6,518 bases of DNA, taken from NCBI GenBank assembly GCA_903938075.1, contig CAJABS010000191.1, forward strand, positions 1-6,518, in the 5' to 3' direction. Both the position numbers and the translations under genes were made by a program. A model generated the notes under the pieces. That model was not told where the DNA came from. It saw only the letters and a program-made list of their open reading frames with translations, and ran no database searches. Of this stretch, positions 1 through 6,201 are shown piece by piece (positions within the stretch are counted from its first letter, which is position 1; every line of letters begins with the position of its first letter). The DNA comes from an uncultured Chloroflexota bacterium (GTDB lineage Bacteria; Chloroflexota; Limnocylindria; Limnocylindrales; Limnocylindraceae).

Positions 1-1950
1 ATGATCACTGCAGAGACTCTGGTCGAAGTGGGCGCCCTTCCGAGCTACGCGCCGCTCCTTCTTCTCCTCCCGCTGCTCGGCTTCGCCTTCACGGCGGCGG
101 TCGGCCGACGCCTCGGCAAACTGGCCCACATCGTGCCGCTCGGCGCGATCATCGCCACCTGGGCCCTCTCCATGAGCCTGGCGATCCCGGCCCTCACGGG
201 GGGCCTCGGCGAGGCGGGCGCCTCAATGAAGCTCTTCACCTGGATCGCCTCGGGCGACCTGAGCTTCGGGCTCGGCCTGCACGTCGACGCCCTCACCGGC
301 GCCCTCCTGCTCGTCGTGACCACGGTCGGCGCCCTCGTGCACCTCTATAGCGTCGGCTACATGAGTCACGACGGCGGCTATTGGCGCTTCTTCGCCTACC
401 TGAACCTCTTCATGTTCTCGATGATGCTCCTCGTCCTCGCCGATAACCTCCTCGTCGTCTTCGCCGCCTGGGAGCTCGTCGGCCTCTCCTCGTACCTGCT
501 GATCGGTTTCTGGTACACGAAGACCGCACCAGGCTTGGCCGCTAAGAAGGCCTTCATCACGAACCGCGTCGGTGACGTTGGCTTCGCCCTCGGCCTGATG
601 GGCCTCGTGGTCGTCTTTGGTTCACTCGACATCAGCACGGTGCTTGCCGGGGTTGTAGCGGGCGAGCTCGTTGGCCCAGCAGCAACGGTGATCGCCTTAC
701 TCATCTTCTGCGGCGCGGTCGGCAAGTCGGCGCAGTTCCCACTCCACGTCTGGCTCCCCGACGCCATGGAGGGGCCAACCCCCGTCAGCGCCCTCATCCA
801 CGCAGCGACCATGGTGAACGCCGGCGTTTATCTCGTGGCGCGAATGAGCCCACTCTTCGCTGCAAGCCCTGAGGCGATGATCATCGTTGCCGCAATCGGC
901 ATCTTCACCGCGATCTTCGCTGCCTCGATTGCGCTCACGCAGACCGACATCAAGCGCGTGCTCGCCTTCTCAACCCTCTCGCAGCTCGGCTACATGTTTG
1001 CGGCTCTTGGTGTCGGCGCATGGGTGCCGGCGATCTTCCATCTGATCACGCACGGATTCTTCAAGGGGCTCCTCTTCCTCGGCTCAGGCTCGGTGATTCA
1101 CGCGGTGAATGGCGAGCAAGATATGACGAAGATGGGTGGGCTCTGGCGCAAGATTCCTATTACGTACGCGACGATGTTGGTCGGAACCGTTGCGATTGCT
1201 GGCCTACCGCCACTCGCCGGATTCTGGTCAAAAGATGAAATTCTCACCGAAGCATTCAAATTTGGATATGCGTGGGTGTGGCTCGTTGGCATGATCGTTG
1301 CCGCCATGACCGCCTTCTACATGTTCCGTCTCATGGGCCTCACCTTCTGGGGGAAGAGCCGCGTGCATGACGAATCACATGTACACGAATCGCCATGGAC
1401 GATGACGGTGCCGCTGATCATTCTCGCGGTGCCCTCGATTGCTATCGGTGCAGCGCTCGGCTTCCCAGTCGCAGACGGCGTCATCGTTCATGCGCTTGAG
1501 CCGATCTTCCATCCGGCAGATGAGATGCTCGGCACCGTACATAAACCATGGGAAGCGTTTGGCATTGGCGGACTTCTTATGCTCGGGAGCGTCACCGTTG
1601 CCGCGATCGGCACAGCGGTTGGTGTGCGCCTCTTCCGCAGCGACAACAACGAGCTCCTTGGTCGCGTCACCAAGCGCCTGCAACCGCTCTACGACGGAAG
1701 CCGCAACCGTTGGTTCTTCGATGATCTCAATGATCTCGTCTTTGTACGATTCGGCCGAAAGCTCGCGAACGCGCTCTGGTGGTTTGATCGCCGCGTTGTT
1801 GACGGCACCGTGAACGGTGTTGCTTCACTCACCTCGAGCGGCGGTCGTGGCTTGCGACAGATCCAGACCGGGCGTGTGCAGAACTATGCGCTCGGCATCG
1901 CGTTTGGCCTCGTGGCTATCGCTGCTGCCTACCTGGTGATTGCAGGATGA
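1..1950 (+). CDS. nuoL: NADH-quinone oxidoreductase subunit L (complex I, antiporter-like)
   Basis: This is the largest proton-pumping membrane subunit of respiratory complex I (NADH:quinone oxidoreductase), located at the distal end of the membrane arm. The 649-residue product is nearly all hydrophobic helices and slightly longer than the E. coli protein (about 613). Residues matching the E. coli proton path are present: E158 in AAWELVG (TM5 Glu), D192 in NRVGDVG, K242 in GKSAQFPLHVWLPDA (TM7 Lys), H267 in ALIHAAT, H347/H351/K355 in FHLITHGFFKG, and K411-D412 in FWSKDE (TM12). After about residue 500 it becomes more polar and charged (roughly 545-625) and ends in a hydrophobic helix at about 627-647. 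This fits the lateral HL helix plus TM16 that set NuoL apart from NuoM and NuoN. The ATG is the first base of the window, so its ribosome site, and any longer start, cannot be seen. The stop overlaps the nuoM start. Third positions shift from almost all G/C in the 5' part to mixed further on. Confidence 0.96.
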   Translation: MITAETLVEVGALPSYAPLLLLLPLLGFAFTAAVGRRLGKLAHIVPLGAIIATWALSMSLAIPALTGGLGEAGASMKLFTWIASGDLSFGLGLHVDALTGALLLVVTTVGALVHLYSVGYMSHDGGYWRFFAYLNLFMFSMMLLVLADNLLVVFAAWELVGLSSYLLIGFWYTKTAPGLAAKKAFITNRVGDVGFALGLMGLVVVFGSLDISTVLAGVVAGELVGPAATVIALLIFCGAVGKSAQFPLHVWLPDAMEGPTPVSALIHAATMVNAGVYLVARMSPLFAASPEAMIIVAAIGIFTAIFAASIALTQTDIKRVLAFSTLSQLGYMFAALGVGAWVPAIFHLITHGFFKGLLFLGSGSVIHAVNGEQDMTKMGGLWRKIPITYATMLVGTVAIAGLPPLAGFWSKDEILTEAFKFGYAWVWLVGMIVAAMTAFYMFRLMGLTFWGKSRVHDESHVHESPWTMTVPLIILAVPSIAIGAALGFPVADGVIVHALEPIFHPADEMLGTVHKPWEAFGIGGLLMLGSVTVAAIGTAVGVRLFRSDNNELLGRVTKRLQPLYDGSRNRWFFDDLNDLVFVRFGRKLANALWWFDRRVVDGTVNGVASLTSSGGRGLRQIQTGRVQNYALGIAFGLVAIAAAYLVIAG

Positions 1951-3458
1951 ACGACATGCCGATCCTGTCGCTGATCATCTTCCTGCCGCTTCTTGGCGCG
2001 CTCGGCATCGCAGCACTCCCATCGTCGCGGCCGAGCCTGATTCGTTTTGCTGCACTCGGGGTGTCACTGATCACCTTCGCACTCAGCCTCGGCATGCTGG
2101 TTGGCATTCGCGGCCAGAGCGGTGAATTTGCCTTCAGCGAACAGCTCTCGTGGATTCCATCGTTCGGCATCACGTACCACCTTGGCGTTGATGGGCTCTC
2201 TGGCGCACTTGTTGTCTTGACGACGCTGCTCAGCTGGATCTGCATCCTCGCGAGCTTTGGTCCAATTCAGACTCGCGTGAAGGAGTACTTCATTAGCTTC
2301 CTCATCCTCGAGACCGGCATGCTCGGCGTCTTCTTGGCGCTTGACCTCTTCCTCTTCTACATCTTCTGGGAGATCGTGCTCGTTCCGATGTATCTGATCA
2401 TCGGCATCTGGGGCGGAGCTGACCGCATCTACGCCACGATCAAGTTCGTCCTCTACACGCTGGTCGGATCGCTCCTCATGCTCGTGGCGATCCTGGCGAC
2501 GGCCTTTAGCCACCAGGCCGCAACCGGCTCGTGGACAGGGGCATTCGACCTGCTGGCGCTGCGGGGCACGATCACCGACCCAACGCTGCAGATCCTCGGG
2601 TTCGCCGCCTTCGCGCTCGCCTTCGCCATCAAGGTGCCGATGTTCCCGTTCCATACGTGGCTCCCCGATGCGCACGTGCAGGCCCCAACCGCAGGCTCGG
2701 TCATCCTCGCCGGCGTGCTCTTGAAGCTCGGTGGCTACGGCTTCATCCGCTTCGCGATCCCGCTCTTCCCCGATGGCGCACAGCTCTTCGCGCCGCTCAT
2801 GATTGTTCTCTCGGTGATCGCCATCATCTACGGCGCGCTTGTGGCAATTGTGCAGACCGACCTCAAGAAACTCATCGCGTATAGCTCCGTCAGCCACATG
2901 GGCTTCGTGACGCTCGGCATCTTCACCTTCAATCAGCAAGGGGTCGACGGCGCAATCTTGCAGATGCTCAACCACGGCCTCATCACCAGTGGACTCTTCT
3001 TGCTCGTTGGTATCGGCTACGAACGCACCCACGATCGCGAGATCGCCAAGATGGGCGGCTGGGCGGTGCGCACCCCTGTCTACGCCGCGCTCTTCGGTTT
3101 CTTCCTCTTCGCATCCGTCGGACTTCCTGGCCTCTCGGGTTTCGCTGGTGAATTCCTGGTGCTGCTCGGAGCCTTCATCGCCAACCCAATGGTCGCAGGC
3201 GCATCAACGTTCGTGATGATCTTTGCTGCGGTCTACCTGCTCTACATGTACCAGCGCGTCTTCACCGGACCACTCTCTCCGTTCTTGAAGGGGCTCGGCT
3301 CAAAGCTGACCGATGTCACACCAACTGAGATCTTGACGCTCGCGCCCCTCGCGGCACTGGTTGTGATCTTTGGTGTGATGCCAACGCTCCTCACCAGCTC
3401 GTTTGCAAAGAGCGTTGAAATTTTCCTGATGTCGGCAATCAGTGTGGTCGGACAATGA
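1947..3458 (+). CDS. nuoM: NADH-quinone oxidoreductase subunit M (complex I, antiporter-like)
   Basis: This is the middle antiporter-like subunit of the complex I membrane arm and one of the proton channels coupled to quinone reduction. The 503-residue length is usual for NuoM. Residues corresponding to those essential in E. coli NuoM are visible: E142 in FWEIVLVPMY, K229 in IKVPMFPFHTWLPDA, K260 in LLKLGGYG, H317 in SVSHMG, H343 in LNHG and E402 in GFAGEF. A glutamate rather than lysine in TM12 is diagnostic of M against L and N. The start overlaps the nuoL stop as ATGA, implying translational coupling. No Shine-Dalgarno is well spaced for the ATG at 1947, but AGGA at 1944-1947 lies 8 bases before an in-frame ATG at 1956 (Met4). 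Initiation at 1956 is therefore a real alternative and would shorten the protein by three residues. The stop overlaps nuoN. Confidence 0.97.
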   Translation: MNDMPILSLIIFLPLLGALGIAALPSSRPSLIRFAALGVSLITFALSLGMLVGIRGQSGEFAFSEQLSWIPSFGITYHLGVDGLSGALVVLTTLLSWICILASFGPIQTRVKEYFISFLILETGMLGVFLALDLFLFYIFWEIVLVPMYLIIGIWGGADRIYATIKFVLYTLVGSLLMLVAILATAFSHQAATGSWTGAFDLLALRGTITDPTLQILGFAAFALAFAIKVPMFPFHTWLPDAHVQAPTAGSVILAGVLLKLGGYGFIRFAIPLFPDGAQLFAPLMIVLSVIAIIYGALVAIVQTDLKKLIAYSSVSHMGFVTLGIFTFNQQGVDGAILQMLNHGLITSGLFLLVGIGYERTHDREIAKMGGWAVRTPVYAALFGFFLFASVGLPGLSGFAGEFLVLLGAFIANPMVAGASTFVMIFAAVYLLYMYQRVFTGPLSPFLKGLGSKLTDVTPTEILTLAPLAALVVIFGVMPTLLTSSFAKSVEIFLMSAISVVGQ

Positions 3459-4894
3459 ACAACGACCTGCTTACCCTGGCGCCACTAATCACCGTCGTCC
3501 TTGGTGCGATCGCCGTTCTTGCGAGCGACATGATTACGCCAAATCGCAACCACGCGCCGGTTGCCGTTGCGCTTGCCGCACTCGGCGCTACCGCAGCACT
3601 GCTCATTAATCAGGGCGGCAGCACCGCGAGTGCGCTTGGTGGCAGTTACGTGGCAGGACCGTTCGTTGCTTTTGTCGGCCTGCTCGGAATCTCGATTGTT
3701 GCCATCACGCTCCTCATTGCGCCGGCATACCTTGCTGCGCGCAAGTATCCAACCGCTGAACTTGCAGCGACGCTCCTCTTCGCCCTCGCTGGTGCAATTC
3801 TGCTCGGCGCCGCAACTGACCTCATCACACTCTTTATCGGCCTTGAGCTGATGGTTATCCCTGGGTATGTCCTCGCTGGATACGCAAAGCGCGACCCGCT
3901 GAGCACCGAAGGTGCTGTGAAGTACTTCCTGCTCGGTAGTTTCTCGAGCGCCATTCTGCTCTTCGGCATCGTGGTGCTGTGGGGCGTTGCAGGCACCGCG
4001 TCACTCAGTGGTATCGCAACGGCGCTCGCATCTGGAGAGGCGAACGCAGGACTCGCTGTTGCACTCGCACTGATCACTACAGGGTCGGCCTTCAAGATTG
4101 CGGCGGTTCCGTTCCACTACTGGACCCCCGACGCCTATCAAGGCTCCCCAACGCCAATCACGGGGTATCTCTCAGTCGGTCCGAAGGTCGGCGCCTTTGT
4201 TCTGCTCATCAAGCTCTTTGTGATTGCGCTCGCGCCACTCGCGACGCTCTGGATTCCGGTGATGGTGGTGCTGGCGGCGGCAACCATGACGCTCGGCAAC
4301 CTGGTGGCTCTCACGCAGAGCAACGTGAAGCGCATGCTCTCCTACTCGTCGATCGCGCACACCGGATACCTGATGGTTGGCATCGTGGCGGCGGGCGCAG
4401 GAGAGGCGGCGGGAATCGCCGGCATTCTCTTCTACGCCGCGGCGTACGCGTTCATGAACCTCGGTGCATTTGCGTTCTTGACTGCGCTGCAGGGTCGACC
4501 TGGCGCCACGACGCAGCTCTCTGATCTTGCTGGGCTTGGTCGCAAGCATCCGCGCATGGCGATCCTTGCGACGATCTTCCTGTTGAGCCTCACCGGTATT
4601 CCACCGACGGCGGGATTCTTCGCCAAGACCTACGTCATCTTAGCTGCGGTGCAGGCGGGTGGGCCAGCCACGATCCTCGCCGTGATCGCGGTGCTCAACG
4701 CCGCCATCGCCGCCTTCTACTACCTGCGCGTCATCGTCTACCTCTTCATGCGCGACCCGGCAGAGCCAGCGGTTCAGGTGGCCGAGGGGCCAATGCTGCG
4801 CGCCGGCCTACTGATCGCCGCCATCGGCACCGTAGCGCTCGGCCTCGCCCCAACCCCGATCATCGAGGCGGTCATTCAAGCTCTCGCCACGTAG
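3455..4894 (+). CDS. nuoN: NADH-quinone oxidoreductase subunit N (complex I, antiporter-like)
   Basis: This is the third antiporter-like proton-pumping subunit of complex I, lying nearest the quinone-binding end of the membrane arm among L, M and N. The 479-residue length is typical. It shows E131 in GLELMVIPGYVL (TM5 Glu), K214 in FKIAAVPFHYWTPDAYQGSP (TM7 Lys), K244 in GPKVGAF, H302 in IAHTGY and K391 in GFFAKTY (TM12 Lys). The threonine in YWTPDAYQG, and the YQGSPTP continuation, separate N from M and L, which have WLPDA. The start overlaps the nuoM stop as ATGA. Only weak purine matches precede it, so coupling to nuoM translation is likely. It is the last nuo gene visible; the sequence then enters a C-rich spacer and unrelated genes, so it is probably the operon end. 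The last part (from about base 4680) returns to nearly pure G/C third positions. Confidence 0.97.
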   Translation: MNNDLLTLAPLITVVLGAIAVLASDMITPNRNHAPVAVALAALGATAALLINQGGSTASALGGSYVAGPFVAFVGLLGISIVAITLLIAPAYLAARKYPTAELAATLLFALAGAILLGAATDLITLFIGLELMVIPGYVLAGYAKRDPLSTEGAVKYFLLGSFSSAILLFGIVVLWGVAGTASLSGIATALASGEANAGLAVALALITTGSAFKIAAVPFHYWTPDAYQGSPTPITGYLSVGPKVGAFVLLIKLFVIALAPLATLWIPVMVVLAAATMTLGNLVALTQSNVKRMLSYSSIAHTGYLMVGIVAAGAGEAAGIAGILFYAAAYAFMNLGAFAFLTALQGRPGATTQLSDLAGLGRKHPRMAILATIFLLSLTGIPPTAGFFAKTYVILAAVQAGGPATILAVIAVLNAAIAAFYYLRVIVYLFMRDPAEPAVQVAEGPMLRAGLLIAAIGTVALGLAPTPIIEAVIQALAT

Positions 4895-4901
4895 CCGCCG
4901 C

Positions 4902-4914
4902 CCCCGTAGCGGGG
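4902..4914 (+). terminator. Short GC hairpin after nuoN, weak terminator candidate
   Basis: CCCCG (4902-4906) and CGGGG (4910-4914) form a perfect 5-bp stem with a TAG loop, 7 bases after the nuoN stop. No T-tract follows (ATGTAACAAACTAA instead), so it is not a standard intrinsic terminator. The GGGG arm could alternatively pair with the C-run at 4929-4933. It may be a Rho-assisted end, an mRNA 3' stabilising hairpin or chance in GC-rich DNA. Its position between the nuo operon and a gene with its own apparent promoter is the main support. Confidence 0.25.
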
Positions 4915-4928
4915 ATGTAACAAACTAA

Positions 4929-4941
4929 CCCCCGCCCCCCC
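4929..4941. other. C5-G-C7 homopolymer tract in the nuoN-regulator spacer
   Basis: Five C (4929-4933), one G, then seven C (4935-4941) lie in an 84-bp spacer that also has C5 at 4901-4905. The opposite strand therefore carries G7-C-G5 and, 23 bases further on, another G5. A G-quadruplex could form on the minus strand, and C-rich RNA would be made on the plus strand. The runs are visible directly; any function (transcription pausing, Rho loading or phase-variable length) is inference. Confidence 0.6.
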
Positions 4942-4958
4942 GTCGCATCAGCGGGAAT

Positions 4959-4982
4959 TCATATAAACTTCTGCTTCTATGA
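4959..4982. promoter_or_regulatory. Candidate operator: inverted repeat TCATA-N14-TATGA
   Basis: TCATA (4959-4963) is exactly reverse-complemented by TATGA (4978-4982). The arms flank 14 bases and cover the -10 box, the likely transcription start and the ATG of the regulator. ArsR-family dimers commonly bind imperfect palindromes over their own promoters, so this is a plausible autoregulatory site. The arms are only 5 bp and do not extend outward or inward, so chance is a serious alternative. A tandem CTTCTG/CTTCTA pair (4968-4979) lies between the arms. Confidence 0.25.
4962..4967 (+). promoter_or_regulatory. -10-like box (TATAAA) of a near-leaderless promoter for the ArsR-type gene
   Basis: TATAAA matches the sigma-70-type -10 consensus TATAAT at 5 of 6 positions. 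It sits in the only AT-rich patch of the spacer (about 4956-4980). Transcription would begin around 4973-4975, only 4-6 bases before the ATG at 4979. A shifted TAAACT reading (4964-4969) gives the same conclusion. No convincing -35 box is found 16-18 bases upstream, where the sequence is C-rich. There is no Shine-Dalgarno before the ATG, which agrees with a leaderless mRNA. Confidence 0.5.
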
Positions 4983-5407
4983 GCGCACAGCACGTCTCCG
5001 CACTCCCCGCCGCCACGGGCGCCGCCGTCTCCCGCCTTGCGGGGGAGCGTGACGTCATTGAGGCGGCGCGCCGCGTGCACCGTGCCCTCGGCGATACCAA
5101 CCGCCTCGAGGTCGTCCGTCGCCTTGCCGCTGGCCCAGCCACCGTCTCCGAGCTGATTGAGTTCACCGGCCTCTCGCAGCCGCTGGTCTCGTGGCACCTG
5201 CGCCGACTGCGCGCCGCCGGCCTCGTCACCACCGAGCGCTCTGGCCGTGAGTCAATCTGCACGCTCCGCACGGCCACCATCGCCGAAGGTCATGCCCTGA
5301 TGCTCTCCGCCCTCGGCATCGCCGACCCCGCCGCCTGGATCGCCCCAACAGAGGCGCTCCCACATGCCACACCACTTGTCGACGCCGTTCGCGGCGAGGA
5401 GGCCTAG
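4979..5407 (+). CDS. ArsR-type winged helix-turn-helix transcriptional regulator
   Basis: This is a 142-residue DNA-binding protein, presumably a homodimeric repressor. The ArsR-like core spans about residues 29-97. Helices begin at RRVHRALGDTNRLEVVRRLA (31-50), followed by TVSELIEFTG (55-64). The recognition helix LSQPLVSWHLRRLRAAGLV runs from 65 to 83, and the beta-wing TTERSGRESICTLR from 84 to 97. The metal-binding ELCVCDL motif of arsenic and cadmium sensors is replaced by ELIEFTG (58-64). The only cysteine is C94, in the wing, so a classical metal-thiolate sensor is unlikely and the ligand is unknown. A flexible Ala-rich N-terminus (1-28) and a short C-terminal tail (98-142) flank the core. 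The ATG is the only plausible start and has no ribosome-binding site, in line with a leaderless transcript. The gene ends 2 bases before the phosphatidyltransferase gene and is surely co-transcribed with it. Autoregulation and control of the inositol-lipid genes are inferences from position. Confidence 0.88.
   Translation: MSAQHVSALPAATGAAVSRLAGERDVIEAARRVHRALGDTNRLEVVRRLAAGPATVSELIEFTGLSQPLVSWHLRRLRAAGLVTTERSGRESICTLRTATIAEGHALMLSALGIADPAAWIAPTEALPHATPLVDAVRGEEA
5396..5402 (+). promoter_or_regulatory. Strong Shine-Dalgarno (GAGGAGG) for the phosphatidyltransferase, inside the regulator gene
   Basis: GAGGAGG lies within the last codons of the preceding gene (encoding ...GEEA). It is 7 bases upstream of the GTG at 5410. 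It is the best ribosome-binding site in the window and fixes GTG as the start although it is not ATG. It contrasts with the regulator, which has none. Confidence 0.85.
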
Positions 5408-5409
5408 CC

Positions 5410-6081
5410 GTGGCAAAGCGCAAGATCACCAAGCGCACCAGCGGCAAGCGCGCCACGCAGGGGAGCCTCCTTACGAACAGCGAGCGGAGCCAGATCAAGC
5501 GCATCGGCGAGCCGATCGCGTTGCTCCTTGGGCGTGTCGGCTTCTCGCCCGACGCACTCACCATCGTTGGCTTCGGCATCGTGTTGGTGGCGACGGCGCA
5601 GGTCGCGATTGGCAACTGGGCGATCGCGGCGAGCATCCTTATCGCCGGCACGCTCTTTGATGGCCTCGACGGCACACTCGCTCGTGCAACGAATCGCGTG
5701 ACCGCGTTCGGCGCCTTCTTTGACTCATCGCTTGATCGCGCAGCAGAGGCTGCGATCTATGCTGGCATCGTGTACAGCGCCGCAGTGATCGGCAACACCT
5801 CAATCGCAACTGCAGCGGTCCTTGCCCTCGGCGTCGGCTCACTCGTGAGCTATGTGCGCGCGCGCGGCGAAGGGCTCGGCGTCTCCGCGCACGGCGGCAT
5901 TGCACAGCGCGCCGAGCGCGCAGTGATTCTGATTCTCGGCCTGCTTGTCGCCGGGCTCACTGGTGAAACGAACTACCTGCTCTACGCACTCATCATCATC
6001 GTCGCACTCTCAGCCGTCACCGTGTTGCAGCGAATCTTGTTTATTCGCGCCGCGCTGGCAACCACCGGGCGTCGCGCATAG
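5410..6081 (+). CDS. pgsA: CDP-alcohol phosphatidyltransferase, probable phosphatidylinositol phosphate synthase
   Basis: This is an integral membrane enzyme that transfers a phosphatidyl group from CDP-diacylglycerol to an alcohol. The 223-residue product carries the complete family signature D-x2-D-G-x2-A-R-x8-G-x3-D-x3-D, with D84, D87, G88, A91, R92, G101, D105 and D109. These residues bind the metals and the CDP group and act in catalysis. Its closest resemblance from memory is to mycobacterial PIP synthase (PgsA1). The segment SYVRAR (147-152) followed by GGIAQRAER (162-170) parallels the SYIKAR...GGFIERPER region that helps hold inositol phosphate. The likely acceptor is therefore 1D-myo-inositol 3-phosphate, giving phosphatidylinositol phosphate. 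The first 31 residues are very basic and polar (MAKRKITKRT...), followed by about six hydrophobic helices. The start is GTG with a strong ribosome site, 2 bases after the regulator stop. Ino1 downstream would supply the substrate. A phosphatidylglycerolphosphate synthase or other alcohol specificity is the main alternative. The symbol follows mycobacterial usage and does not mean the PGP synthase of E. coli. Confidence 0.87.
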   Translation: MAKRKITKRTSGKRATQGSLLTNSERSQIKRIGEPIALLLGRVGFSPDALTIVGFGIVLVATAQVAIGNWAIAASILIAGTLFDGLDGTLARATNRVTAFGAFFDSSLDRAAEAAIYAGIVYSAAVIGNTSIATAAVLALGVGSLVSYVRARGEGLGVSAHGGIAQRAERAVILILGLLVAGLTGETNYLLYALIIIVALSAVTVLQRILFIRAALATTGRRA

Positions 6082-6201
6082 CGCGCCAATTTGATGCTCG
6101 CCGCCTGGCGTGAAACGGGCGGTTAGTGAAGGCGGACCCACAGGTGTGGGCTCGCAAAGCGGAAAGGTCGCGCAAGCGACAGAGAAAGGGGTAACAGGGA
6201 A
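6082..6201 (+). promoter_or_regulatory. 120-base spacer / probable structured 5' leader of ino1
   Basis: This spacer holds no gene. It contains two perfect hairpins on the plus strand. CCCAC-AGGT-GTGGG is at 6137-6150. GTCGC-GCAA-GCGAC is at 6167-6180 and is closed by a GNRA tetraloop. A small CGC-AAA-GCG (6153-6161) lies between them. A purine-rich tract with the ribosome site follows (6181-6201). There is no T-tract, so these are not standard terminators. TTGATG at 6091-6096 resembles a -35 box, but I see no -10 at proper distance. Stacked hairpins just before a start codon suggest an RNA regulatory element; chance pairing in GC-rich DNA is possible. Confidence 0.4.

Noticed and set aside
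2064..3032. A 322-codon open frame on the minus strand opposite nuoM.
   Set aside because: Its translation is an Asp/Glu/Arg/His-rich product of reading hydrophobic-protein codons backwards. NuoM on the plus strand is unambiguous and conserved along the whole stretch, and the reverse frame shows no domain or ribosome site.
3979..4524. A 181-codon plus-strand frame inside nuoN.
   Set aside because: It is an alternative frame of a full-length, motif-complete nuoN, with Arg/His-rich low-complexity content typical of GC-rich shadow frames.
4955..4960. GAATTC palindrome as a regulator half-site.
   Set aside because: It is a 6-base palindrome with no second copy at a regular spacing in the spacer, so it is probably incidental.
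5226..5675. A minus-strand frame across the regulator and phosphatidyltransferase genes.
   Set aside because: It spans two well-supported plus-strand genes and their strong ribosome site and has Arg-rich shadow composition.
6137..6180. Intrinsic terminator between the phosphatidyltransferase and ino1.
   Set aside because: Both hairpins are perfect, but each is followed by purine-rich sequence without a T-run, so neither fits an intrinsic terminator.
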